Source: Bradyrhizobium sp.
GTDB lineage: Bacteria > Pseudomonadota > Alphaproteobacteria > Rhizobiales > Xanthobacteraceae
Assembly: GCA_025960445.1 (NCBI GenBank)
Contig: JAICIT010000077.1
Coordinates: 1 to 8,432 of the forward strand
DNA: 8,432 nucleotides
Direction of reading: 5' to 3'
Shown: positions 1 to 6,562 of the stretch, piece after piece
Layout: every line of letters starts with the position of its first letter
Position numbering within the stretch: position 1 is the stretch's first letter
Program-made: the position numbers and the translations under genes
The notes under the pieces: generated by a model
Databases searched by the model: none
Told to the model about the DNA's origin: nothing
What the model saw: the letters and a program-made list of their open reading frames with translations, nothing else

Positions 1-167
1 AAATCGATCGCGTAGCCCCATTCGTCGAAGGTGAGATCGGTCTTACGGACGAAATCATGCAGCGACCGCACCAGTTCTTCCATCAGGAACTTGACGCGCG
101 CGCTTGGCGTCTCCTCAAAGCTACGCATGACGGCGGCGGTAAGCTCACTATCGCTAAATTGGGTCAT
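1..167 (-). CDS. Intradiol ring-cleavage dioxygenase, N-terminal fragment (catechol/hydroxyquinol 1,2-dioxygenase type)
   Basis: The reverse strand reads from an ATG at 167 without a stop to the window edge, giving 55 codons that begin MTQFSDSELTAAVMRSFEE. The pattern R..FLMEELVRSLHDFVRKT followed by LTFDEWGYAIDF matches the helical N-terminal domain of intradiol dioxygenases (Dioxygenase_N), which forms the dimer interface and lipid-binding tunnel. The family cleaves catechol or 1,2,4-trihydroxybenzene between the hydroxyls using non-haem Fe(III). The metal ligands (two Tyr, two His) would lie beyond the edge and cannot be checked. The short N-terminus resembles hydroxyquinol dioxygenases as I recall them, but catechol or chlorocatechol specificity is not excluded. 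The gene is divergent from the serine hydrolase at 300 and shares a 132-bp upstream region with it. It is truncated only by the window. Confidence 0.8.
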   Translation of the reverse strand, partial: MTQFSDSELTAAVMRSFEETPSARVKFLMEELVRSLHDFVRKTDLTFDEWGYAID

Positions 168-235
168 TCCAACATCCCGCGTTACGTTTCGAGGCCGAGC
201 CTACACCGGCGGCCACGCCAGCGTAAGCACATGGC

Positions 236-274
236 GATTGGAACCAATCACAGTTTGAGCTATCAACACCAATC
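236..274. promoter_or_regulatory. Candidate operator: GATTGG-AA-CCAATC inverted repeat plus extra CCAATC half-site
   Basis: In the 132-bp gap between the divergent dioxygenase and serine hydrolase starts lies GATTGG (236-241), AA, CCAATC (244-249), a perfect 6-bp inverted repeat. A third copy of the half-site, CCAATC, occurs at 269-274, 25 bp downstream of the second. Dyads with an added half-site in divergent promoters of ring-cleavage genes are often targets of LysR- or IclR-type regulators. The regulator is not in the window and no clear -35/-10 pair could be assigned, so this is an inference from position and symmetry. Confidence 0.3.
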
Positions 275-286
275 CAAAAAACTTCC

Positions 287-290
287 GGAG
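287..290 (+). promoter_or_regulatory. Ribosome binding site GGAG for the serine hydrolase
   Basis: GGAG lies 9 nt before the ATG at 300. It decides the start: the reading frame stays open upstream to 57, but that extension overlaps the divergent dioxygenase start, has no comparable ribosome binding site, and has no resemblance to the family. Confidence 0.6.
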
Positions 291-299
291 ATTGTGCCG

Positions 300-1574
300 A
301 TGTTAGCCCCTGCCCCCGCCTCGCCTGAATCCGCCGGCATGTCCAAGACCGGTTTCGATCGCATCGAAGCGCATCTCAAGCAAAAATATCTTGATTCCGG
401 CCGATTTCCTGGGACCCAGATGCTGGTGTTTCGCCGTGGCAAGGTGGTCCACAGTGCCGTGCAGGGCTTCGCCGATGTCGAGCGCAAGGCGCCGATGAAG
501 GATGACACGATCTTTCGTATCTATTCGATGACGAAGCCGCTGACTTCAGTGGCCTTCATGATGCTGGTGGAGGAAGGCCGCGTAGCCCTGGACGAGCCGG
601 TCCACAAATACATTCCGGAATGGAAAAATCTCGGCGTGTTTCAGGCGGGCACCGCGTCGGCATTTTTGACCAAACCCCCGGCGCGACCAATGCTGATCGT
701 CGACCTGCTGCGGCACACGTCGGGCCTGACCTACGGCTTTCAGCAGCGTTCGAACGTGGATGCCGCCTACCGCGAGATGAAGATCGGCGAGGTCGAGAAA
801 AGGGGAACGCTGGAGTCGATGATCGAAGACCTTGCGAAGATTCCGCTGGAGTTCTCCCCTGGAGAAGCCTGGAATTATTCGGTCGCTACCGATGTGATCG
901 GCTATCTCATAGGAAAGATCAGCGGCAAGCCGTTCGAGCAATTCCTGAAAGAACGAATTCTTGACCCGCTGGGTATGAACGACACCGGGTTCTTCGTGCC
1001 ACCCGAAAAAGCCCATCGCTTCGCGGCCTGCTACTCGGCCGACCCGAAAGGCGGAATGACCTTTCACGCGGCGGATCGAAAAGGAACGCTGACGCTGCAG
1101 GATGACCCGACGAAAAGCTCGTTCCTGTCACCACCCTCGTTCATCTCGGGCGGTGGCGGGTTGTGCTCGACTGTCGCTGACTATCTCACCTTCTGCCGCG
1201 CGCTGCTCAATCGCGGCGAACTTGGCGGCGTCAGGCTGATCGGTCCGAAGACGCTGGCGCTGATGACTTCAAATCATCTGCCCGGCGGATGCGACCTTCC
1301 AGCAATGTCGCGCTCGCTGTTTAGCGAAGCGGCCTACAACGGCATCGGCTTCGGTCTCGGCTTCGCGGTCACCATGAATCCCGCGCTAACGCTGATACCG
1401 GGGAGCCCCGGCGAATATTCCTGGGGCGGCGCCGCTACCACCTCATTCTGGATTGATCCCGCGGAAGAACTGATCGCCATCTTCATGACGCAAGTGCTGC
1501 CTTCGAGCGCCTATCCGATCCGGCGTGAGCTGCGCACGATGGTCTACACGGCGATCACCGACAGCAATCTCTAA
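300..1574 (+). CDS. Beta-lactamase-fold serine hydrolase (class C-like esterase/6-aminohexanoate-dimer-hydrolase type)
   Basis: This is a 424-residue cytoplasmic protein of the Beta-lactamase (PF00144) family with no visible signal peptide. The nucleophile motif SMTK is at 76-79 within FRIYSMTKPLTS, the second motif is Y193-S194-V195 in WNYSVATD, and the third is W375-G376-G377 in YSWGGAATTSFWIDP. Also seen are the family markers LLRHTSGL (137-143), a Gly-rich GGGGL stretch (284-288), and FMTQVLP near the C-terminus. YS rather than YAN, and WGG rather than KTG, fit class VIII esterases and related amide or ester hydrolases better than true beta-lactamases. The substrate cannot be read from sequence. 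The start at 300 is chosen for its GGAG site 9 nt upstream. It is divergent from the dioxygenase and ends 16 bp from the end of the convergent ccdA-like gene. Confidence 0.9.
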   Translation: MLAPAPASPESAGMSKTGFDRIEAHLKQKYLDSGRFPGTQMLVFRRGKVVHSAVQGFADVERKAPMKDDTIFRIYSMTKPLTSVAFMMLVEEGRVALDEPVHKYIPEWKNLGVFQAGTASAFLTKPPARPMLIVDLLRHTSGLTYGFQQRSNVDAAYREMKIGEVEKRGTLESMIEDLAKIPLEFSPGEAWNYSVATDVIGYLIGKISGKPFEQFLKERILDPLGMNDTGFFVPPEKAHRFAACYSADPKGGMTFHAADRKGTLTLQDDPTKSSFLSPPSFISGGGGLCSTVADYLTFCRALLNRGELGGVRLIGPKTLALMTSNHLPGGCDLPAMSRSLFSEAAYNGIGFGLGFAVTMNPALTLIPGSPGEYSWGGAATTSFWIDPAEELIAIFMTQVLPSSAYPIRRELRTMVYTAITDSNL

Positions 1575-1590
1575 ACGCGAAAAGCTGCAG

Positions 1591-2325
1591 TTAGCCGAAC
1601 TTCTGCAGCGCCGGAAATGTCTCGAGTAACCAGATGCTCACCGAGGATATGCCGCCTGTCAAAAATACAATTCCGGTAATGACCATCAGCACTCCCATTG
1701 CGCGCTCCACGGTCGCGAGGTGGCGTTTCATCCGCGAGAACACGGTCGAAAACCGTTCAACCATGAAGGCCGCGACCAGGAAGGGAATGCCAAGTCCGAG
1801 GGAATAGATGGCCAGCAGCCAGGCACCCTTGCTTACGGTCGCCTCGGCGGCAGCGACCGACAAGATGGCCGCGAGAATCGGACCTATGCACGGCGTCCAG
1901 CCGAACGCGAATGCGAGGCCCATCAGATAAGCTCCCCACAAGCCCACCGGCTTCGGTATCGGCAAGCGCCCTTCCCGCATCAGCAACGATATGCGCGTTA
2001 GCCCGAGGAAGTGCAGGCCCATCACAATGATGATGACGCCCGCGACGATCGAAAGCTCGGCGGACCAGGCGCGCACCAACGCCCCGATCAGCGATGCGCT
2101 AGCGCCGAGTGCGACGAACACGGTCGAAAACCCGAGCACGAACATCACGGCCGATATCATCACCGCTCGCCTGGAAGACGATGCGGCGCCGTTATTGGCG
2201 ACCTGTTCGATGGTCGCACCGGTTAGATAGATCAGGTAAGGAGGAACCAAGGGCAGGACGCAGGGCGACAGAAAGCTGACCAGCCCTGCAATCAGCGCCG
2301 CCGGGATCGAGACATCGTTGATCAT
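1591..2325 (-). CDS. ccdA: CcdA-type cytochrome c biogenesis / thiol-disulfide transport membrane protein
   Basis: This is a 244-residue polytopic inner-membrane protein of the DsbD transmembrane/CcdA family. It moves reducing equivalents from cytoplasmic thioredoxin across the membrane to periplasmic thiol-disulfide proteins, supporting apocytochrome c maturation. The two redox cysteines sit in hallmark motifs: C22 in FLSPCVLPLVPPYL and C146 in GWTPCIGPILAAIL. About six hydrophobic segments are visible (roughly 8-33, 56-82, 90-110, 128-158, 167-190, 208-235), the usual size and topology for stand-alone CcdA. The frame is open to 2445, but the extra 40 residues are polar and unlike the family, so the ATG at 2325 is preferred; no strong ribosome binding site is seen there. 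It is convergent with the hydrolase and lies 224 bp downstream of the small gene at 2550-2813 on the same strand. That gap shows no further gene. No periplasmic partner is seen in the window. Confidence 0.92.
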   Translation of the reverse strand: MINDVSIPAALIAGLVSFLSPCVLPLVPPYLIYLTGATIEQVANNGAASSSRRAVMISAVMFVLGFSTVFVALGASASLIGALVRAWSAELSIVAGVIIIVMGLHFLGLTRISLLMREGRLPIPKPVGLWGAYLMGLAFAFGWTPCIGPILAAILSVAAAEATVSKGAWLLAIYSLGLGIPFLVAAFMVERFSTVFSRMKRHLATVERAMGVLMVITGIVFLTGGISSVSIWLLETFPALQKFG

Positions 2326-2549
2326 GCGGACAACGGCATGGTTGAGAGTTCGGACCCTGATTTGGCCAAGCCCGGGCCACAGAAGGCGCCAGCTCGATCC
2401 AGCTTCATGGACCGAACAGGCGAGCTTGCGCAACAGAGCTGCCACGATGCGGAGGCGCTTGTCGACAATTCGTCAGGTATATCGTGGTCAAGAATGCGGC
2501 ATCGTTGCACGTCTCGCCGTGCCCCATCCGTGATCGGGCGCGCCGGTCG

Positions 2550-2813
2550 CTATTTGACGACTTTCAGGACCGGACGCCAGCGCTGCCGAGGCAGCGGCGT
2601 TTCTTGAGCCGCTTCCTGTGACTGATCCCCAATGATGGCATCGCACAATGCCTTCAATTCCAGATCGGAAACTCGATTGAGCTTTATCCGGATTTCGAGA
2701 ATCGCCAAAGCCAGCAGGTGCGCGGCCTCGGCGCTCGCGCACTCGACGAGACCCGTCCGGCATTCCTCGAGCACGGATAAAATCGACTGCAGTCGTTCTT
2801 CTGATTCAGCCAC
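2550..2813 (-). CDS. Small hypothetical helical protein, 87 aa, GTG start
   Basis: I do not recognise this protein. It has 87 residues and starts with GTG at 2813, reading MAESEERLQSILSVLEECRT. Residues 1-65 look like continuous amphipathic helices with three cysteines (C18, C25, C57). Residues 66-87 are a polar, Pro/Arg-rich tail ending RPVLKVVK. There is no signal peptide or transmembrane segment. GGAAG placed 7 nt before the GTG supports translation, and the composition looks protein-like rather than antisense noise. Neighbours are ccdA 224 bp downstream on the same strand and a 450-bp gene-free region upstream. A role cannot be inferred; co-transcription with ccdA is possible but the gap is long. 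Confidence 0.55.
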   Translation of the reverse strand: MAESEERLQSILSVLEECRTGLVECASAEAAHLLALAILEIRIKLNRVSDLELKALCDAIIGDQSQEAAQETPLPRQRWRPVLKVVK

Positions 2814-2820
2814 CGCGGTT

Positions 2821-2825
2821 CTTCC
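2821..2825 (-). promoter_or_regulatory. Ribosome binding site GGAAG for the GTG-start small protein
   Basis: On the minus strand GGAAG lies 7 nt before the GTG at 2813. An ATG at 2827 just upstream is out of frame, so GTG is the likely start. Confidence 0.45.
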
Positions 2826-3264
2826 ATAACCGAGCTTGCGGGTTACCCTGCGAAATGATCACGAACCTTTCGGTCATTGTCCAGCAGCGGATCGGTTTGG
2901 CACGATACGGCAGTTCCTGCATACAGCCGATCGGAGGATGGCATTTTGTTCTGCACGCGCCGTTGGCGACGCTTGCCCAATGTTCTCGTGCTCCAACCCG
3001 GCTGCGGCTTGCTGTCGCGGCGGCCGTGACCCGCAAGGCCCGCCGGAGCAAAATGATACCTTTGAAGCCTCATACTCCGCAACTCACTGGTGTTTTTAGC
3101 TTCCCAAAACCAGCGGCCCCCCTGGCGCTGCAGCCCGCAGGAGGTGTTGAAGCCTGCGCGAAAACAACGATTCATCGATCGAAGCGATTTCAAAGCTGTA
3201 TATAAGAGTGAATCCCCGAACCATCTGTTTGGGAGCTTAATCGACTGAAAGACGGTGAAGCAGA
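2826..3264. other. Gene-free upstream region of the XRE regulator and the small hypothetical gene
   Basis: About 440 bp without a convincing gene. Several frames are open here on both strands, but they overlap each other and their translations are Arg/Ala/Pro-rich with no family resemblance. The regulator-proximal part is AT-richer and contains TATATAAG at 3199-3206, a possible -10 element about 60 bp before the ATG at 3265, though no matching -35 is clear. A weak inverted repeat GATCGG (2890-2895) / CCGATC (2927-2932) is also present. This stretch must contain the promoters for both divergent flanking genes. Confidence 0.5.
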
Positions 3265-3660
3265 ATGAATAAATCAGCGGCAAAGAGGATGAAGCAGCGG
3301 AGTGCGGGCAAGCCCGATATTGAACTCGGAAAACGAATCCGGCTGCGGCGGGTGGAACAAAAGATTTCGCAGGCGGAACTCGGGGACAAGCTCGGCGTCA
3401 GCTTCCAGCAGGTTCAGAAATACGAGAAGGGCGTCAACCGCGTGGGCGCCGCGCGTCTTCAGCAAATCGCCACTGCGCTCGATGTGCCCGTCACATTCTT
3501 CTACGACGGTGACGGCAAGGCGCGTGAGGTCGAAAGTCTGCTGTTCCTCGACAGCGCGTTCAGCCTGAGATTGCTGCGGGCCTATAGCAAGATCAAGGAC
3601 CAGACGGTTCAACGTCAGCTTGTGTCGTTGATGGAATCGATCGCCGCGAACGAGGACTAG
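3265..3660 (+). CDS. XRE/Cro-CI family transcriptional regulator
   Basis: This 131-residue DNA-binding protein has a Lys/Arg-rich N-terminal arm (1-16) and a Cro/C1 helix-turn-helix domain at about 19-76. The domain shows ELGKRIRLRRVEQKISQ, helix 2 around QAELGDKLGV (36-45), and recognition helix around SFQQVQKYEKG (46-56), followed by RLQQIATALDVPVTFFY. The C-terminal helices (about 87-128, LLRAYSKIKD and LVSLMESIA) are typical of a short rhizobial subfamily and probably serve dimerisation; no sensor or protease domain is present. The start is preceded by GGTGAAG at 3254-3260, a modest ribosome binding site. It ends 11 bp from the convergent FAD hydroxylase gene. Its target is unknown; autoregulation or control of neighbours is possible but not shown. 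The family is also used by phages and toxin-antitoxin modules, but neither is visible here. Confidence 0.92.
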   Translation: MNKSAAKRMKQRSAGKPDIELGKRIRLRRVEQKISQAELGDKLGVSFQQVQKYEKGVNRVGAARLQQIATALDVPVTFFYDGDGKAREVESLLFLDSAFSLRLLRAYSKIKDQTVQRQLVSLMESIAANED

Positions 3661-3671
3661 GCCTCACTTCA

Positions 3672-5363
3672 CTAGCTGATCGACAGCTTGGCCGATTCAA
3701 ATCGTGCCGGGCTTTCGCTTGCGGCGCCACGGATGCGATCGATGAGCGCCAGTGCATCTGATGGTATGGTGTCGCCGCGCCATGCCACATGTTGGTCCGG
3801 TCGCGACAGTACTAGTCCAGTCTCATAAAAGCCCGCAGCAGAGGGGCGGCGCAAATCAAGAACCTGGAGAGGCAATCGCCTGCTGTGAGCCGCCGACTGG
3901 AGCGGAGCAACGTCGAGCTCAGGATCGAATCTCAGCAACGTGAACTCCGGTCCCATCGCATCGTAGAGCGAAGTACCATCCTCGAGCCATACATGTGGCG
4001 TGCGACAGCCCGGAACAGTCGATGGTATGTAACTGTCCATCGTGTATCCCGGATGTTTGGCGCCGTCATAGACGATGATCGGTGAGCGATCGTAGAAGCT
4101 TCCGAAATTGAGGCCAGCGCAGGCATATTGCTGGACGTTGATGTCGTAGGTGAGACGCCCGATTTCCCTTCGCGCAAGTTCGCCTCTGGATCCCGGTTCT
4201 TCGATTTCGGCGGGTATGGCGCCGCGTCGGCGAATTTCAGCCTCGGCATGCGACATCGCAAATCGCGAGACTTGGCTGGTAATAGGCCAGCGCTCCGCCT
4301 CATAGGCATCAAGAATGGAAGCTGGTGCCCAGCCATTGAGATGCGCGGCCATCAGCCAGGAAAGATTCATGGCGTCGGCAATTCCAGCATTCATGCCATA
4401 GCCAGCGTAGGGCACCCAGATATGCGCGGCATCGCCCGCGATAAATGCACAGCGATCGCGAAACCTGTCGGCAATCAGGCGCCGGCCGTACCAATCCTCC
4501 CGCGAGATAATATCGTATTGGAAATCCGGGCCGACGCCGAGGATCGTCCGGATGCACGCATCGCGGTCCACGGAATCGAAGTCCATCTCATCGGGCTTCA
4601 GGTAATTATGCACCAGCCATCGCTCGCTGCCATCGATGGCGTACACCATGCCGGCGCGCCGCGGGTTTATGGCGCCGGTACCCCATGCACGCTCGTGTCG
4701 TTGGAGATCGATGAGGCCGGGAGCGCGGATGAAAGTCGATTGCACGCGCTGTACGATGGCGTCTCCGGTCAGTTCGGCGCCAATGGCCTTGCGGACGATG
4801 GAGCGCGCCCCATCGCAACCGATGAGATAGCGGCGACTACAGCGCCTCACCTCGCCGGTTTCCAGATCGCGCAGGCCGACGCTCGCCGAGCCCTCCTCTA
4901 CCACCACGTCTTCAACCGACGTCCGGTTGATAATGTGAATACGCGGATCGGCCGCGGCATGATCGAACAGGATTGGCTCGAGGAATATCTGGTTGATCCG
5001 ATGCGGCGGCTCCGGAGTGGGCCAGTTGCCATCAGGGCCATCTTTGCTGGTGAAACGGTCGCGGCGGCAGGGAATTTGAATGCGGGCCAGCTCCTGGCCC
5101 GTAAAGCTGGTGCGATAGCTAATGTCATGTGGATAATCCGCCGGCAAACCGGCATTGCGCACTTTTTCTGCGAGCCCGAGCCGCCTGAAGATTTCCATGG
5201 TGCGCGCCGCCACGTGGTTGCATTTGGGGTCTGGAGGCGCGGCGCGCGCGCGCATCTCGACAACCGTGACGTTGATGCCTCGCCAAGCCAGGTCGATCGC
5301 GAGCGTCAGCCCTACCGGCCCCGCGCCGACAATCAGCACCTGGGAGTCGGTCATTTCAGCCAT
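3672..5363 (-). CDS. FAD-dependent aromatic-ring hydroxylase (class A flavoprotein monooxygenase, PheA/TfdB/MhpA-like)
   Basis: This 563-residue protein carries the full signature of single-component flavin aromatic hydroxylases, which use NAD(P)H and O2 to add a hydroxyl to a phenolic or related ring. The N-terminal dinucleotide fold has GAGPVG at 13-18 and the acidic strand end VVEMR (34-38). The DG motif CDGARS is at 183-188, and the ribityl-binding GDAAHIWVPYAGYGMNAG is at 310-327, followed by DAMNLSWLMA. The C-terminus (about 495-530, LDLRRPSAAGFYETG then LVLSRPDQHVAWRGD) resembles the thioredoxin-like tail of the phenol/2,4-dichlorophenol hydroxylase group. The substrate is not readable; phenolic or phenylpropanoid compounds are plausible. 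ATG 5363 is taken as the start, but ATG 5354 with GGATGG upstream is as likely. It follows the Bug-type binding protein gene by 39 bp on the same strand, suggesting an operon. Confidence 0.92.
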   Translation of the reverse strand: MAEMTDSQVLIVGAGPVGLTLAIDLAWRGINVTVVEMRARAAPPDPKCNHVAARTMEIFRRLGLAEKVRNAGLPADYPHDISYRTSFTGQELARIQIPCRRDRFTSKDGPDGNWPTPEPPHRINQIFLEPILFDHAAADPRIHIINRTSVEDVVVEEGSASVGLRDLETGEVRRCSRRYLIGCDGARSIVRKAIGAELTGDAIVQRVQSTFIRAPGLIDLQRHERAWGTGAINPRRAGMVYAIDGSERWLVHNYLKPDEMDFDSVDRDACIRTILGVGPDFQYDIISREDWYGRRLIADRFRDRCAFIAGDAAHIWVPYAGYGMNAGIADAMNLSWLMAAHLNGWAPASILDAYEAERWPITSQVSRFAMSHAEAEIRRRGAIPAEIEEPGSRGELARREIGRLTYDINVQQYACAGLNFGSFYDRSPIIVYDGAKHPGYTMDSYIPSTVPGCRTPHVWLEDGTSLYDAMGPEFTLLRFDPELDVAPLQSAAHSRRLPLQVLDLRRPSAAGFYETGLVLSRPDQHVAWRGDTIPSDALALIDRIRGAASESPARFESAKLSIS

Positions 5364-5402
5364 CCATCGCGCTCTGTGCTGAACCGCTCACGAGAATAGC
5401 TC

Positions 5403-6386
5403 TCACTCCAGCTCGGCACCGGACTTCCGTACGATTTCAGCCCAGCGGTCGACCTCGGCCTTGACGTAGCTTGCAAAGCTCGCCGGTGTCGATGGTGGCA
5501 GCGGCTCAAGCGCAAGCCTGACGAGCTTGTCACGCGTGGCCTGATCCGCGGCCAGCTTTTCAATCTGCGTAGCCAAACTATCGACGATTGCCGCGGGCAT
5601 GCCGGCCGGACCGACCACGCCCTGCCATGCAACGAGCTCAAAGCCCCCTAGTCCGCTCTCCGCCAGTGTCGGAATATCGGGCGCGGCAGCCACGCGTTTC
5701 AGCGTGGTTACGCCAAGCACCCGCACCTTGCCTTCGCGGATTTGTGGCAAGGCCGGTTGAAGGTCCATCACCATGAACGGAATATGGCCTGCGATCACAT
5801 CGAGCATTGCCGGTACGCTGCCGCGATAAGGCACATGACGGATCTCGATGCCCGCGGCGGTCTTCAGCATCTCCGCGCCGAGATGGTGCGGGCTTCCATT
5901 GCCAGCCGAGCCATATGCCAGACCCGGGTTCGATTTCGCATAGGCGATGAATTCAGGCAGCGTCGCCGCCGGAATCTGCGGATTGACGATCAGCGCGAAC
6001 GGCACCGCTGCCAGAAGCGCAATCGGCGTGAAGTCCTTTACCGGATCGTACGGCAACTTCTTGTAGAGCGTTTTGTTGATGGCAAGCGTGGTCGAGGTTG
6101 CCATCAAGAGCGTGTAGCCATCAGGCTGAGCGCGCGCGACCTGTTCCGCCCCGATCGTGGTGGCCGCACCCGGCTTGTTCTCAACGACAACCGTCGCGCC
6201 AAGACCAGTCTGGAGCCGATCGGCGACAAGGCGTCCGAGCAGGTCGGTGGTGCCACCGGCCGGATAGGGAACGATCATCTTGATGGTCCGGCTGGGGTAG
6301 GCCGATTGGGCGTAAGCCCGGAGCGCGGCCAGCGAAGCCAGGCCACCACCAAGCCCGGCCATTGCGCCTCGACGTGTTAACAGCAT
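5403..6386 (-). CDS. Bug/TctC-family periplasmic solute-binding protein (tripartite tricarboxylate transporter receptor)
   Basis: This is a 327-residue exported binding protein. The N-terminus LTRRGAMAGLGGG followed by LASLAALRAYA and QS is a twin-arginine-like signal, with probable cleavage after A26. Family landmarks follow in order: PYPAGGTTDLLGR (40-52), VVVENKPGAATTIGAEQVA (67-84 region), PDGYTLLMATS (88-98), YGSAGNGSPHHLGAEML (158-174), VPYRGSVPAMLDVIAGHI (185-202), and VLGVTT (223-228). Bug proteins bind small carboxylates or aromatic acids and may feed a TctAB permease; no TctA or TctB is in the window, a common orphan arrangement. The frame extends to 6434, but AGGGGA just before the ATG at 6386 and the signal peptide layout favour this start. 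It is the first gene of a likely two-gene unit with the FAD hydroxylase and is divergent from the crotonase gene at 6556. Confidence 0.93.
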   Translation of the reverse strand: MLLTRRGAMAGLGGGLASLAALRAYAQSAYPSRTIKMIVPYPAGGTTDLLGRLVADRLQTGLGATVVVENKPGAATTIGAEQVARAQPDGYTLLMATSTTLAINKTLYKKLPYDPVKDFTPIALLAAVPFALIVNPQIPAATLPEFIAYAKSNPGLAYGSAGNGSPHHLGAEMLKTAAGIEIRHVPYRGSVPAMLDVIAGHIPFMVMDLQPALPQIREGKVRVLGVTTLKRVAAAPDIPTLAESGLGGFELVAWQGVVGPAGMPAAIVDSLATQIEKLAADQATRDKLVRLALEPLPPSTPASFASYVKAEVDRWAEIVRKSGAELE

Positions 6387-6390
6387 GAAT

Positions 6391-6396
6391 TCCCCT
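6391..6396 (-). promoter_or_regulatory. Ribosome binding site AGGGGA for the Bug-type binding protein
   Basis: On the minus strand AGGGGA lies 4 nt before the ATG at 6386. It selects this start over the in-frame ATG at 6434, which would put 16 polar residues before the signal peptide. Confidence 0.65.
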
Positions 6397-6480
6397 GGAT
6401 ATGCTTTTCGTTGGACAAAGTCCTTGCAAACCACATTAGCCGGTTCGGCGGCACGTCAAAGACCACCAAAGTCCCATCTG

Positions 6481-6498
6481 CCCTGCAGGGTTGCAACC
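6481..6498. promoter_or_regulatory. Two overlapping perfect 10-bp palindromes, candidate operator
   Basis: CCCTGCAGGG (6481-6490) and GGTTGCAACC (6489-6498) are each perfect palindromes and share two bases. They sit 58 bp before the crotonase ATG (6556) and about 95 bp before the binding-protein ATG (6386), within the 169-bp divergent control region. A related TTGCAAACC occurs at 6423-6431. The symmetry suggests a dimeric repressor or activator site controlling one or both genes. No regulator gene is adjacent and no certain -35/-10 could be placed. Confidence 0.3.
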
Positions 6499-6535
6499 GC
6501 CCCTATGGAAACCTAATCAGAGAACGAGTCCGCTC

Positions 6536-6562
6536 ATGACCGAAAGTCGCTTTCGATGCTGA
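6536..6562 (+). other. Eight-codon leader ORF with hairpin overlapping the crotonase start
   Basis: An ATG at 6536 opens a reading frame of eight codons (MTESRFRC) whose TGA at 6560-6562 overlaps the start region of the crotonase gene (ATG 6556) in another frame. Within it CGAAAG (6541-6546) and CTTTCG (6550-6555) form a 6-bp stem with a 3-nt loop that ends exactly at the crotonase ATG. This could give translational coupling or occlude initiation, or it may be chance. Confidence 0.2.

Noticed and set aside
57..299. N-terminal extension of the serine hydrolase to an ATG at 57
   Set aside because: It overlaps the start of the divergent dioxygenase, lacks a ribosome binding site, and looks unlike the family; ATG 300 has a GGAG 9 nt upstream.
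2326..2445. Forty-residue N-terminal extension of the CcdA-like protein
   Set aside because: The extension is polar, Arg/Trp-rich, and not found in CcdA proteins, which start just before the first membrane segment as the ATG at 2325 does.
2898..2913. Sigma-54-like -24/-12 promoter (TGGCACG followed by GGCAG)
   Set aside because: The -24 half is a good match, but the downstream GC is one base too close to the GG, and no TTGC is present; the site is also about 350 bp from the next gene on that strand.
2843..3283. 146-codon minus-strand frame upstream of the XRE regulator
   Set aside because: Its start lies inside the regulator's first codons, its composition is Arg/Ser/Gly-rich without recognisable motifs, and competing frames of similar length cover the same DNA.
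3265..3660. XRE regulator as antitoxin or phage repressor of a defence module
   Set aside because: No toxin-sized partner, integrase or phage gene lies next to it; both neighbours are explained by other functions or are gene-free.
4128..5399. A 423-codon open frame on the plus strand opposite the FAD hydroxylase
   Set aside because: It lies wholly antisense to a gene with clear FAD motifs, its translation has no family resemblance, and long antisense frames are common in GC-rich genomes.
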